Part shown: one piece after another, positions 1-6,932 of the stretch
Position numbering within the stretch: the first letter of the stretch is position 1
How the letters are laid out: every line of letters begins with the position of its first letter
Assembly: GCA_003353795.1 (NCBI GenBank)
Contig: PIVY01000033.1
Location: forward strand, 1-34,851
From: a bacterium
GTDB taxonomy: Bacteria; Krumholzibacteriota; Krumholzibacteriia; LZORAL124-64-63
Direction: 5' to 3'
DNA length: 34,851 nt
Notes under the pieces: generated by a model
What the model saw: the letters and a program-made list of their open reading frames with translations, nothing else
What the model was told of the DNA's origin: nothing
The model's database searches: none
Translations under genes and position numbers: made by a program

Positions 1-1
1 G

Positions 2-2191
2 TATCTGCGTGAAGAGATGGGATTCGAGATCCGCGACGGTAGGCTCGGGCTGACGGCCGCGGTGACCCTCGACTACGGCACGACGCCCCCGGGGCTGAAG
101 TTGACCGAAGGCGCCATCGCCCTCGCCGACCTGCGCCTGACTCCCCGCGGCCAGGAAGCGGATCTGGCACGGTTGGAGCGCTTCGAGCTCGCGGGGATCG
201 AGGTAGATCTGCTGAACCACGTTGCCCGGGTGCGAAGCGTCGAGACGCACAGCGCCCGGCTGCTGGCACTGCGTAACGAGGAGGGCAAGGTCGAGGCGCT
301 GGAGTACTTCACGCTATCGGAGCAGATGCTCGATCTGACGGCCTTCGCCCGTGGCGAGTGGCAATGGCGCCTTGAGGAGTTCCGCCTCTCCGACTACGAG
401 ATCCGCTGGCAGGACCGGACCGTCGATCTCGAAGCTCGGCCGCTGGCGCTGGCGGTCTCCATCGACGGCGCGAGCAACGAGCGAGACAGCGCGGCCGCGG
501 TGCGCATCGAGGCCCGGGCCGATGAAGGAAGCGAGGTCGAGGTCGAAGCCACGGCGGGTCTGAATCCGCCCCGGGTGGAGGCACGCTACAAGATCGACAT
601 CCCCTCGCTGGAAGTGGCATCGACCTACTTGGGCGCGATGCTCCCCGTCTCCATCGCTGAAGGTCGTCTGCAGGTCAAAGGACTCTTCGACCTTGGTATG
701 CCGGCCAGCGCTTCATACGTGAATCTCACGGCGGAGGCCGAGCTCGGCGAGGTCGTTCTGCAACCGGACGAGGAGGCCGTCGGTTCGCTGGCGTGGGGCG
801 CGCTCAAGGTTTCGGATGCTCGCATGTCCCTCGACCCCGACGACTGGTCGGTCGATCGCGTCGAGCTGATCCGACCACGGCTGGATTACACGATCTATCC
901 GGGAACCGTCGCTGCCGATACAGACACGGCAATGGCAGCGGCGGTCACGGACGCGGACGCTGTCGCGCCCCCTGCGCCGACCGCGCCGGACACCGCCCGG
1001 GAAGCCGCGTCGAGCAAGGTATTCGGCCGGCACCTCGGAACGCTCACGGTGGCGGACGCCTCCGTCGCTTTTACCGATTCGTCGGTCACGCCCCCCTTCG
1101 TTCTCGGGCTGCACGACCTGTCGGTCGAGGTCGGCGGTCCCGCAGGCCCCGACGGCACCACGCAGGTCGACATCGAGGCCCTTCTCGACGGCGAGGCGCC
1201 TTTGCTGGTGACCGGGCATCTGGATCCGATGCGCCCTGAGCGTCGTACGGACTTGACGTTGACCCTCGATGGCTACGATTTGATGCGGACCCAGGGTTAT
1301 GCGGCGAAGTACGCGGGGTGGACGCTGAAGAATGGCGGGCTCGCCCTCAACCTCCACTACAGCGTCGAGGACAGCGTGCTCGACGGGAAGAACCACTTCC
1401 GGCTCGCGGAAATGGCCGTTGGAGAGAAGACCGGCAGTCCGGACGCCCCGAACCTGCCCCTCGGCACCGCGGTGCCCATCATGAAGGACAACCACGGCTT
1501 CATCGACCTGAACGTGGATGTCCACGGCAATCTCGGCGACACCGGTTTCAACGTCGGGAAGATCATCCTGGGCGAGTTGACCGGGCTGGCAATGAAGGTG
1601 GTGACCCTGCCCTTCAATCTCATGGGCAAGCTCGTCGGGATCGAGGGCGACGCCCTGGGCTGGGTCTCCTTCCGCGCCGGCAGCGAGTCGCTGAGCTCGC
1701 CCGAATTGGCGAAGCTCGAGATGCTCGAGACCAGCCTCCTCGAGCGACCCGAAGTGCGCCTGGAGATCGAGGGCCGTGCCTTCCGGAGCCAGGACACCTT
1801 CGCCCTGCAGGACGACTGGCTCGAGTCCCGGTTGCTGGCTGTCTGGCATGAGGATGGTCCGGCCTCGGAGGATGAGGCCGCGAGCGCCGACGACGGATCG
1901 CAAGTACGCATTCCGCTGGAAGAGCGGGACCGGCTGGTCATGGAGGTCTACCGGCGGGAGATCGGCCCCGGGACTAGAGACCTCACCCCCGCCGCGGCGC
2001 GCGTGCAGCTACGTGCGACGTTCACCGTAACGGACGAGGACCTGCAGGCGCTGGCGCAGCGCAGGGCCCAGCATATCCTGGACAAGCTGCTGCTGAGTGG
2101 ACGGCTCGACGGGGAGCGGGTGCGCATGGGCGATCCCAGCGTCATGGCGGAGGACGATCAGCCCGTGCAGTGCGTATTCAAGGTCCGATGA
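2..2191 (+). CDS. DUF748 / AsmA-like envelope protein, 5'-truncated by window edge
   Basis: The frame is open from the first complete codon of the window, so the true start lies outside it; the ATG at 17 is probably internal. About 730 residues are visible. Family resemblance to DUF748 (AsmA-like) proteins rests on ALADLRLTPRG and ELAGIEVDLLNHVARV in the first 70 residues. Further along, PIMKDNHGFIDLNVDVHG (about residues 485-505) is followed by a GLAMKVVTLPFNLMGKLVG-type segment; this pair matches the hallmark of the family. The body is mostly alternating hydrophobic/polar β-strand sequence, and the C-terminus carries a helix (LAQRRAQHILDKLLLSG). Members are anchored in the inner membrane and cross the periplasm; AsmA-like proteins are linked to lipid transport and outer-membrane homeostasis. 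The role here is inferred from family only. No neighbour in this window is clearly co-transcribed with it. Confidence 0.85.
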   Translation, partial: YLREEMGFEIRDGRLGLTAAVTLDYGTTPPGLKLTEGAIALADLRLTPRGQEADLARLERFELAGIEVDLLNHVARVRSVETHSARLLALRNEEGKVEALEYFTLSEQMLDLTAFARGEWQWRLEEFRLSDYEIRWQDRTVDLEARPLALAVSIDGASNERDSAAAVRIEARADEGSEVEVEATAGLNPPRVEARYKIDIPSLEVASTYLGAMLPVSIAEGRLQVKGLFDLGMPASASYVNLTAEAELGEVVLQPDEEAVGSLAWGALKVSDARMSLDPDDWSVDRVELIRPRLDYTIYPGTVAADTDTAMAAAVTDADAVAPPAPTAPDTAREAASSKVFGRHLGTLTVADASVAFTDSSVTPPFVLGLHDLSVEVGGPAGPDGTTQVDIEALLDGEAPLLVTGHLDPMRPERRTDLTLTLDGYDLMRTQGYAAKYAGWTLKNGGLALNLHYSVEDSVLDGKNHFRLAEMAVGEKTGSPDAPNLPLGTAVPIMKDNHGFIDLNVDVHGNLGDTGFNVGKIILGELTGLAMKVVTLPFNLMGKLVGIEGDALGWVSFRAGSESLSSPELAKLEMLETSLLERPEVRLEIEGRAFRSQDTFALQDDWLESRLLAVWHEDGPASEDEAASADDGSQVRIPLEERDRLVMEVYRREIGPGTRDLTPAAARVQLRATFTVTDEDLQALAQRRAQHILDKLLLSGRLDGERVRMGDPSVMAEDDQPVQCVFKVR

Positions 2192-2274
2192 CCTGGCCCC
2201 CGAGATCCGATCGCGGTCGTATTTTGGCCTGCGGCCGGCCGCATGCACTAGCCCGATGACCGATCGCTCGCGAA

Positions 2275-2318
2275 TAGACAAAAGGCAAGCGAGTTGTACG
2301 CACAACACGCTGGCCTTC
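2275..2318 (-). terminator. Rho-independent terminator after the tRNA fragment
   Basis: Read on the minus strand, an interrupted hairpin pairs AAGGC with GCCTT, AGCG with CGCT and TTGT with ACAA around a GCGT loop, followed by TTTTGTCT. It starts about 12 nt after the CCA end of the tRNA fragment, which suits the native terminator of that tRNA transcript. Confidence 0.6.
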
Positions 2319-2329
2319 TTGCATTCGGT

Positions 2330-2374
2330 TGGTGGAGCCAAGGGGGATTGAACCCCTGACCTCTTGACTGCCAG
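2330..2374 (-). pseudogene. 3' fragment of a tRNA-Ala(GGC) gene
   Basis: Reading the minus strand backwards from an encoded CCA (2330-2332): discriminator A, acceptor 3' strand TGGCTCC, a T-arm AGGGG-TTCAATC-CCCCT with a perfect 5-bp stem, variable loop AGGTC, anticodon-stem 3' strand TCAAG, and anticodon loop CTGGCAG. U33 is in place, which gives anticodon GGC (alanine). Upstream of the loop the expected complement CTTGA is missing, and no D-arm or 5' acceptor strand follows. The gene therefore stops matching exactly at the anticodon loop. It cannot make a functional tRNA. A break there, with the 3' part and terminator kept, is what an integrase attachment site looks like. Confidence 0.75.
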
Positions 2375-2458
2375 GACGAAGCCCCGGACATACGCCAGTT
2401 CCCGGCGCGTCTACCGTCGTTTCCTCGGGGAGACACCACGGAAGCCCGGGTGGCGCCA

Positions 2459-2480
2459 TGTCCCACGATGATGGTATAGA
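2459..2480 (+). promoter_or_regulatory. Candidate extended -10 promoter with dyad, upstream of 2557 gene
   Basis: TCCCAC, then GATGATGG, then TATAGA. The putative -10 is TATAGA (2475-2480), preceded by TGG as in an extended -10. A start of transcription near 2487 would leave a leader of about 70 nt before the ATG at 2557. No TTGACA-like -35 is visible. The same arrangement recurs upstream of several other genes in this window. Confidence 0.45.
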
Positions 2481-2556
2481 AGGGATCGTCGGAGTCGGGC
2501 AGTATGGACCCCTTGGATTCGTGTCCTCATCCTGCGGCGAGAGGTATACCGGTACG

Positions 2557-3444
2557 ATGAGCCTGCTACGAAGACGATCTCGGCTGGCCTCGGCCTGCCT
2601 GCTCCTGCTATCGATGACCGGCGCAGCCACCACCACCGCCACCGCCACCGCCACCGAGCCCGACTCAATGAGCCTCTCCGAACGCGTCAAGGACAAGCGC
2701 CTGGCCATTTCCGCCGGCGTCTTCCTCGTCCGCTTCGACTCCACCTACAAGTACTCCGACGCCTCATCCTCCGATCAGGTCTTCGTTGACATGGAGGGGC
2801 AGCTCGACCTCCCCATCTCCGAGGTCGTCGGCAACTTCTACGCGCTGTGGCGGATCACGGACCACGGATACGTCGCGGGCACCTACTCGCGCCTCCGCCG
2901 CTCGGGAGAGCGCCGTGTCGTCCAGGAACCCATCGTCATCGAGGGCGACCTGGTGAGCCTGGACGGCGTGATGTTTGCGAGGCTGGACTACGATTTCCTC
3001 GACCTGAACTACGCCTACGCCTTCCACCGTAAGGAGCAGAGCCTGGTGCTCGGCAAGGCGGGGTTCCACATATTCAGTATCGACGCGGGTTTCTCGCTCG
3101 AGGGCGAATTCGTCGTCAATGGAGAAGCAGAGATCGGCAAGAAGGGCGACGAATTCGACTTCGTGGCTGCCTTTCCCCTGATCGGCGTGGTCCTCAACTA
3201 CCAGTTGGGGCGCCGATTAATCGTGGAGAACGTGGTGGATTTCGTCTACTTGCCAGTGGGCAACACTCAAGCCATCGCCGTGCGGGCACAGCTGGGCTGC
3301 CGCTACATGATCGCCCCGTGGTTCGGCCTCAAGGCAGGCCTGTCCTACAACTTCGAGCGGGTGGAATACACTGAGGATAGCGTCACCCACGAGGTCGAGT
3401 TCGACTTCAGCGGCCTCATGGCGAAGGCCTACTTCGCCTTCTGA
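2557..3444 (+). CDS. Secreted barrel-like protein of unknown function
   Basis: A 295-residue protein. The ATG at 2557 is chosen because it begins a clear signal peptide (MSLLRRRSRLASACLLLLS) and has GAGAGG about 12 nt upstream; the frame is open further upstream from 2458, but that part does not look like protein. After an unusual Ala/Thr-rich stretch (residues about 24-33), the rest is short amphipathic β-strands with aromatic girdle residues, ending in a phenylalanine (AKAYFAF), as many outer-membrane β-barrels do. I do not recognise a named family, and outer-membrane location is an inference. It is a single-gene unit, converging on the ZIP-like gene 28 nt downstream. Confidence 0.75.
   Translation: MSLLRRRSRLASACLLLLSMTGAATTTATATATEPDSMSLSERVKDKRLAISAGVFLVRFDSTYKYSDASSSDQVFVDMEGQLDLPISEVVGNFYALWRITDHGYVAGTYSRLRRSGERRVVQEPIVIEGDLVSLDGVMFARLDYDFLDLNYAYAFHRKEQSLVLGKAGFHIFSIDAGFSLEGEFVVNGEAEIGKKGDEFDFVAAFPLIGVVLNYQLGRRLIVENVVDFVYLPVGNTQAIAVRAQLGCRYMIAPWFGLKAGLSYNFERVEYTEDSVTHEVEFDFSGLMAKAYFAF
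2626..2655 (+). repeat. Trinucleotide/hexanucleotide repeat (GCC/ACC) within the 2557 gene
   Basis: Ten consecutive codons are GCC or ACC, including a run of GCCACC units. They encode Ala-Thr-Thr-Thr followed by Ala-Thr repeats just after the signal peptide. Length changes of 3 or 6 bases would keep the frame. Confidence 0.8.
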
Positions 3445-3472
3445 CGGTTTCCCGCCCGGCCCGATCCGGTCC

Positions 3473-4855
3473 TTACTCGAGCAACTTGAAGGAGATGGCC
3501 GCCAAGAATCCCGCCAGCGTGCTCAGACCCACGAGGTTGGCGTTGCCCAGGTGGACCGCCTCGGGAATCATGGCCGCCGCGATCATCGTCAGCATGGCTC
3601 CGGCGGCCAGTCCCTCGGCCAGGATGAGACCCGTGGGCCCAAGGCTATCGGCGAGCAGGAACCCGAGACCCGAGCCGATCGCCGTGATGATCATGAGCGA
3701 CAGCCACAGCGAAAAGATCCGCCTCCTGCCCCAGCCCTGGAGGCGCATGTTGGCCGAGCTGGCCAGCGCCTCGGGGAAGTTGGATAGGAAGAGGCCGGCG
3801 ATCAGCGTGTAGGGAATGACGGCGCCGAAGGTCAGGGCATCGAGGCTCTGCGCGTTGGCCTGGAGCATGACCACCATGCCGGCGCCGATGACGAAACTCT
3901 CGGGGATGCCGTCGAGCAGGATTCCGAGCCAGATGGCCAGCGGAGCTCCGGAGTGAGATTCGCGGGCTCGCTGCAACTGGTCGCTGCTGGGAAGAACGGA
4001 ACCGGACTTGACCGCGTGCGAGGCCTTCTCGTACCACTGCTCGGCCAGTTCGCGGCGACTGGTCATCTCGCCGCGGAGGAGTCCCATGCGCTCGGCCGTC
4101 AGTTCCCGGCAGGCGCGATCGAACTGCGGCGCGATCTCGCGCAGCCTGTCGAGGTTCTCTCGAGAGAGGGCGAGCCCGACCACGTCGCCAACGGCCACGG
4201 CGGATCCCAGATTCGGCAGCCCCAGTACGAGCTGGGCCACGCCGACCACCTCGCCGGGCCCCATTTCGACCACCACGACGCCGTCCCGGCTGGCGCGGAC
4301 CTTGCCCTCGAGGACGAACAGTACCCCGGGGAACTCTTGCTCCTGCGCCGCCACGATGTCGCCGTCGATGTAGGCCACCGGTCTGACCATGGCGACCAGG
4401 GTGTCAATGTGTTCAGGGGCGAGATCCTGCAGCAACGGGAAACGCGACAGGTCCCGCACCAGCTGCATCTTGCGCCGGCGTGGACCGAGATCGAAGTAAG
4501 CGACGCTGGTGGCGGTCTTGCGCAGGAAACCGCCGTGGGCGTTCACGAGCTGGTCGAGCAGGAAGTAGAGGATACCGCCGAGGATCAGTCCGGCCAGGAG
4601 AGCGTAGAAATTGCGGTGGGAATCGCCGCCATGCGAGGCGTGGTCGCCGCCGCCGAGTGCGAAGACCGTCGGCGCCACCATTTCCACCGACAGCGCGGCA
4701 AGGAGGGCGCCGGCGCCGAAGGCTGCGAGGGTCGAGATGATTGCGGGGCGCGGGCGGGTCCGCAGGCCGAAGAAGGATCCGAGGGGTAGCGACACAGCAC
4801 TGAGGCCGCCCAGCGCCGTGGCCCAGATCAGGAACTTGACGGAGAACTGGTCCAT
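3473..4855 (-). CDS. ZIP-family metal transporter with inserted cNMP-binding-like domain
   Basis: A 460-residue membrane protein. The ATG at 4855 is preferred: AGGAG lies 10 nt upstream, while the ATG ten codons earlier has no Shine-Dalgarno. Three hydrophobic helices come first (residues about 5-30, 38-62, 80-102), with a His/Asp-rich loop GGGDHASHGGDSH between the second and third. Residues about 140-250 then form a cyclic-nucleotide-binding-like β-roll (FVLEGKV, MGPGEVVGVAQLVLGLP). The ZIP core resumes with helix 4 GILLDGIPES and helix 5 FLSNFPEALAS, which keep the P-E pairs of the ZIP metal site but replace both usual histidines. In the β-roll the GE and PRxA phosphate-binding residues are also replaced (GV and PNLGS), so nucleotide binding is doubtful. 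ZIP proteins move divalent metals such as zinc into the cytoplasm. Substrate here is unknown. Confidence 0.82.
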   Translation of the reverse strand: MDQFSVKFLIWATALGGLSAVSLPLGSFFGLRTRPRPAIISTLAAFGAGALLAALSVEMVAPTVFALGGGDHASHGGDSHRNFYALLAGLILGGILYFLLDQLVNAHGGFLRKTATSVAYFDLGPRRRKMQLVRDLSRFPLLQDLAPEHIDTLVAMVRPVAYIDGDIVAAQEQEFPGVLFVLEGKVRASRDGVVVVEMGPGEVVGVAQLVLGLPNLGSAVAVGDVVGLALSRENLDRLREIAPQFDRACRELTAERMGLLRGEMTSRRELAEQWYEKASHAVKSGSVLPSSDQLQRARESHSGAPLAIWLGILLDGIPESFVIGAGMVVMLQANAQSLDALTFGAVIPYTLIAGLFLSNFPEALASSANMRLQGWGRRRIFSLWLSLMIITAIGSGLGFLLADSLGPTGLILAEGLAAGAMLTMIAAAMIPEAVHLGNANLVGLSTLAGFLAAISFKLLE

Positions 4856-4920
4856 GGCTTGCTGGCTCCTATACAGTTGGATCATGCGCGAATCTTGAAC
4901 TATTGATTCCGAGAACTCGA

Positions 4921-4934
4921 CCCTATCAGAGACG
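4921..4934 (-). promoter_or_regulatory. Weak candidate -10 for the ZIP-like gene
   Basis: On the minus strand TCTGATAGG places a GATAGG box about 65 nt before the start at 4855. It lacks the TGn extension and the dyad found at the stronger sites in this window, so it is a weak call. Confidence 0.2.
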
Positions 4935-4958
4935 GTGTTCGAGAATCAGGGTCGCGGG

Positions 4959-4990
4959 TAGGAATTCCAGAGCACCTTTCGCAAGTCCCC
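4959..4990. repeat. Intergenic repeat copy 1 (diverged)
   Basis: Contains GGAATTCCAGAGCACCTTTC, matching the copies at 5025 and 34737 over the GGAATTCCAAAGCACCTCTC core with a few changes. It lies in the 260-bp gene-free stretch 4856-5115 between the ZIP-like gene and the L,D-transpeptidase gene. Apart from the two repeat copies and the weak -10 I see nothing else in that stretch. Confidence 0.5.
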
Positions 4991-5024
4991 GACCTACAGT
5001 CTCTCGATGCGAATGTGAATTGCG

Positions 5025-5059
5025 AATTGGAAATCCAAAGCAGCTCTCCCCCACCCTGG
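5025..5059. repeat. Intergenic repeat copy 2
   Basis: GGAAATCCAAAGCAGCTCTC followed by CCCCACCC. Over about 30 positions it differs from the copy at 34737-34770 at only three or four. The copy ends about 56 bp from the stop codon of the L,D-transpeptidase gene. Confidence 0.6.
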
Positions 5060-5115
5060 TCGCCGTCTACCGCCATCCCTAGCGCACAGACGTCTCCATC
5101 CGGCGCGCGGGTCGA

Positions 5116-6774
5116 TCAGTTGCGCTCGTGACGCGCGCGGATCACGTGGGGCCCCTGGAGCGCGGTCAGCACGGCGGCGTCCCGCGTGTAGAGGTCCTCG
5201 CGGAAGTTCACCGCGCCGTCGAAGTCCACGTAGGCCGTCCAGTAGAGCAGGAAGACCGGCAGCGGTTTGCTGAGCTTCACGGTGGTGCGTTTGCCGCTCT
5301 CGATGACCTGGTCGATGTGCTCGCGGGTCCACTCGGGCTGGTCGTCCAGCAACAGCTCCGCCAGGTCGAAGGGGTTCTCGGTCCGGATGCAGCCGTGGCT
5401 GAAGGCGCGCGCCGAGCGGCTGAAGTGCTGCTTGCTGGGCGTGTCGTGCAGGTATACGGCGTGCTTGTTGGGGAACATGAACTTCACGCGACCGAGGGCG
5501 TTCTTGGGGCCGGGTTGTTGGCGCACGGTATATGGCATCCTGGAAACCGTGCTCCAGTCCACGGTGGCGGGAGAGACCTCACGACCCTGACTGTCCAGCA
5601 GCTCCATGTCTCGAGGGGTGAGGTAGTCGGGATCGGCCTTCAGCCCCTCCAGGATGCTCTTGTTGGCGATGGACGCGGGCACCGTCCAGGTGGGATTGAG
5701 CTCGAGGTAGGTCATGGCGTCGGCGAAAATGGGCGTGCGGGTGTAGGGCTTGCCCACCTGCACCCGGGAGCGCCACGCCAGTTCCCGGTCACGGACGAGC
5801 GAGACCCGGAAGGACGCCACGTTTACCAGGACGAGATCGTCGCCGGGGTCGAAGTTCATGACCCAGCGTGCGCGCTCGAGGTTGACGCGGAGTTGGGCGG
5901 CCCGCGTGGCGGCCGGCACGTTGAGCGCCGCCAGGGTGCCCTTGCCCACCACGCCGTCGGCGTCGAGGCCGTGGCGGGCCTGGAAGCAGACGACGGCGGC
6001 GGTGACGTCGGCATCGAAGGTTTCGCCGTTCATCCTGTCCTCGGCGAGGTCGCCGGTGGTCGACAAGCGCCAGCGCAGGCCTGCCACGCGGGGATCCTGG
6101 TCACCCTCGCGCAGGGTGGATCCGGCGGGCACCTCGGGCCAGCCGCCGGCCGCCGCCAGTTCGCGATAGCGGACGAAGGCCCGACGCAATTCTAGGTAGA
6201 TATGCAATTGGGGACGGGCGAGATCGAGCACGTCGGCGGGGTCTCCGTCGGCGACGGCGGCCAGGATCCGGGCCGTGATCTCGTCGCGCACCTCGTCGGA
6301 CTCTACGTCGAGCCCGTCGTACAGGTCATCGATATTCCAGTCAGCGTCGAGGCGGGAGGGGTCGGCCTTGCCAAAGATCAGATGGTAGAGCATGACGTAG
6401 AGGGCATCGGTGAGCAGCACGTCGCGGCGGGCGAGGGTTTGCCCGTCGGCCGGCAGTTCGGCGCCCAGAGCGGTCAGGGCGGGGCCGTGGTAGTCGGCCG
6501 GTTCGAGCCCGTCGTCTCGCATGTTCTCGATGGCGGCGAGCATGCGACCCACCGTGGCCGGGTCGGACCATGCGGAGACGTTGCCATTGGCGGCGTAGAA
6601 CCGGGGCACGATCCCAAAGGCGACCACCGCCTCGTCGCCGAGCGCGAGGGCACGGTCGTGCTCGAGCGCGGCCATCATCGCGTCGATGGCGGCGGCGGCA
6701 TCGGCGTGGACATCGGCGGCGGCGGGAATGGCGCACATGGCGAGCAGGATCAGCGCGAGGGCGACGGACCGCAT
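5116..6774 (-). CDS. L,D-transpeptidase, YcbB/LdtD-like
   Basis: A 552-residue periplasmic enzyme expected to form meso-DAP cross-links in peptidoglycan or attach proteins to it. The start has GGAGGAG 6 nt upstream and a signal peptide ending near AAADVHA. Residues about 25-210 match the scaffold region of YcbB-like enzymes. Residues 225-285 are a peptidoglycan-binding domain (VVCFQARHGLDADGVVGKGTL). The YkuD catalytic domain follows from about residue 310, with HDTPSKQHFSRSARAFSHGC and the catalytic SHGCIR motif at 459-464; the nucleophile is Cys462. Length and domain order match the family, and the active site is intact. It appears to be transcribed alone. A 10-bp inverted repeat lies in its leader (6798-6858). 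Confidence 0.93.
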   Translation of the reverse strand: MRSVALALILLAMCAIPAAADVHADAAAAIDAMMAALEHDRALALGDEAVVAFGIVPRFYAANGNVSAWSDPATVGRMLAAIENMRDDGLEPADYHGPALTALGAELPADGQTLARRDVLLTDALYVMLYHLIFGKADPSRLDADWNIDDLYDGLDVESDEVRDEITARILAAVADGDPADVLDLARPQLHIYLELRRAFVRYRELAAAGGWPEVPAGSTLREGDQDPRVAGLRWRLSTTGDLAEDRMNGETFDADVTAAVVCFQARHGLDADGVVGKGTLAALNVPAATRAAQLRVNLERARWVMNFDPGDDLVLVNVASFRVSLVRDRELAWRSRVQVGKPYTRTPIFADAMTYLELNPTWTVPASIANKSILEGLKADPDYLTPRDMELLDSQGREVSPATVDWSTVSRMPYTVRQQPGPKNALGRVKFMFPNKHAVYLHDTPSKQHFSRSARAFSHGCIRTENPFDLAELLLDDQPEWTREHIDQVIESGKRTTVKLSKPLPVFLLYWTAYVDFDGAVNFREDLYTRDAAVLTALQGPHVIRARHERN

Positions 6775-6797
6775 GGGAATCTCCTCCGGTTTATTGG

Positions 6798-6858
6798 CGA
6801 CTCGACCGAGCCGGATCAGTCAGCAAATTGGCCGTAGTCCTCGAATTAGGTCGAGTCG
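6798..6858. repeat. Inverted repeat upstream of the L,D-transpeptidase gene
   Basis: CGACTCGACC (6798-6807) and its exact complement GGTCGAGTCG (6849-6858) are separated by 41 bp. The structure starts 24 bp upstream of the transpeptidase start codon. It could be a leader stem or paired regulator sites. No clear promoter box is visible here. Confidence 0.45.
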
Positions 6859-6932
6859 GCGGCGCGGACGAAACGCGGCTCCGCGGCGGCTTGATCCGCG
6901 ACGTGTCCGACTGACGGCTCTCGGCCGGGCAT

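Noticed and set aside
713..1903. Long open frame on the minus strand opposite the DUF748 gene
   Set aside because: It mirrors codon structure of a well-supported gene in GC-rich DNA, has biased composition and no domain or Shine-Dalgarno.
2330..2374. A functional tRNA gene
   Set aside because: The 5' acceptor strand, D-arm and 5' anticodon-stem strand are absent.
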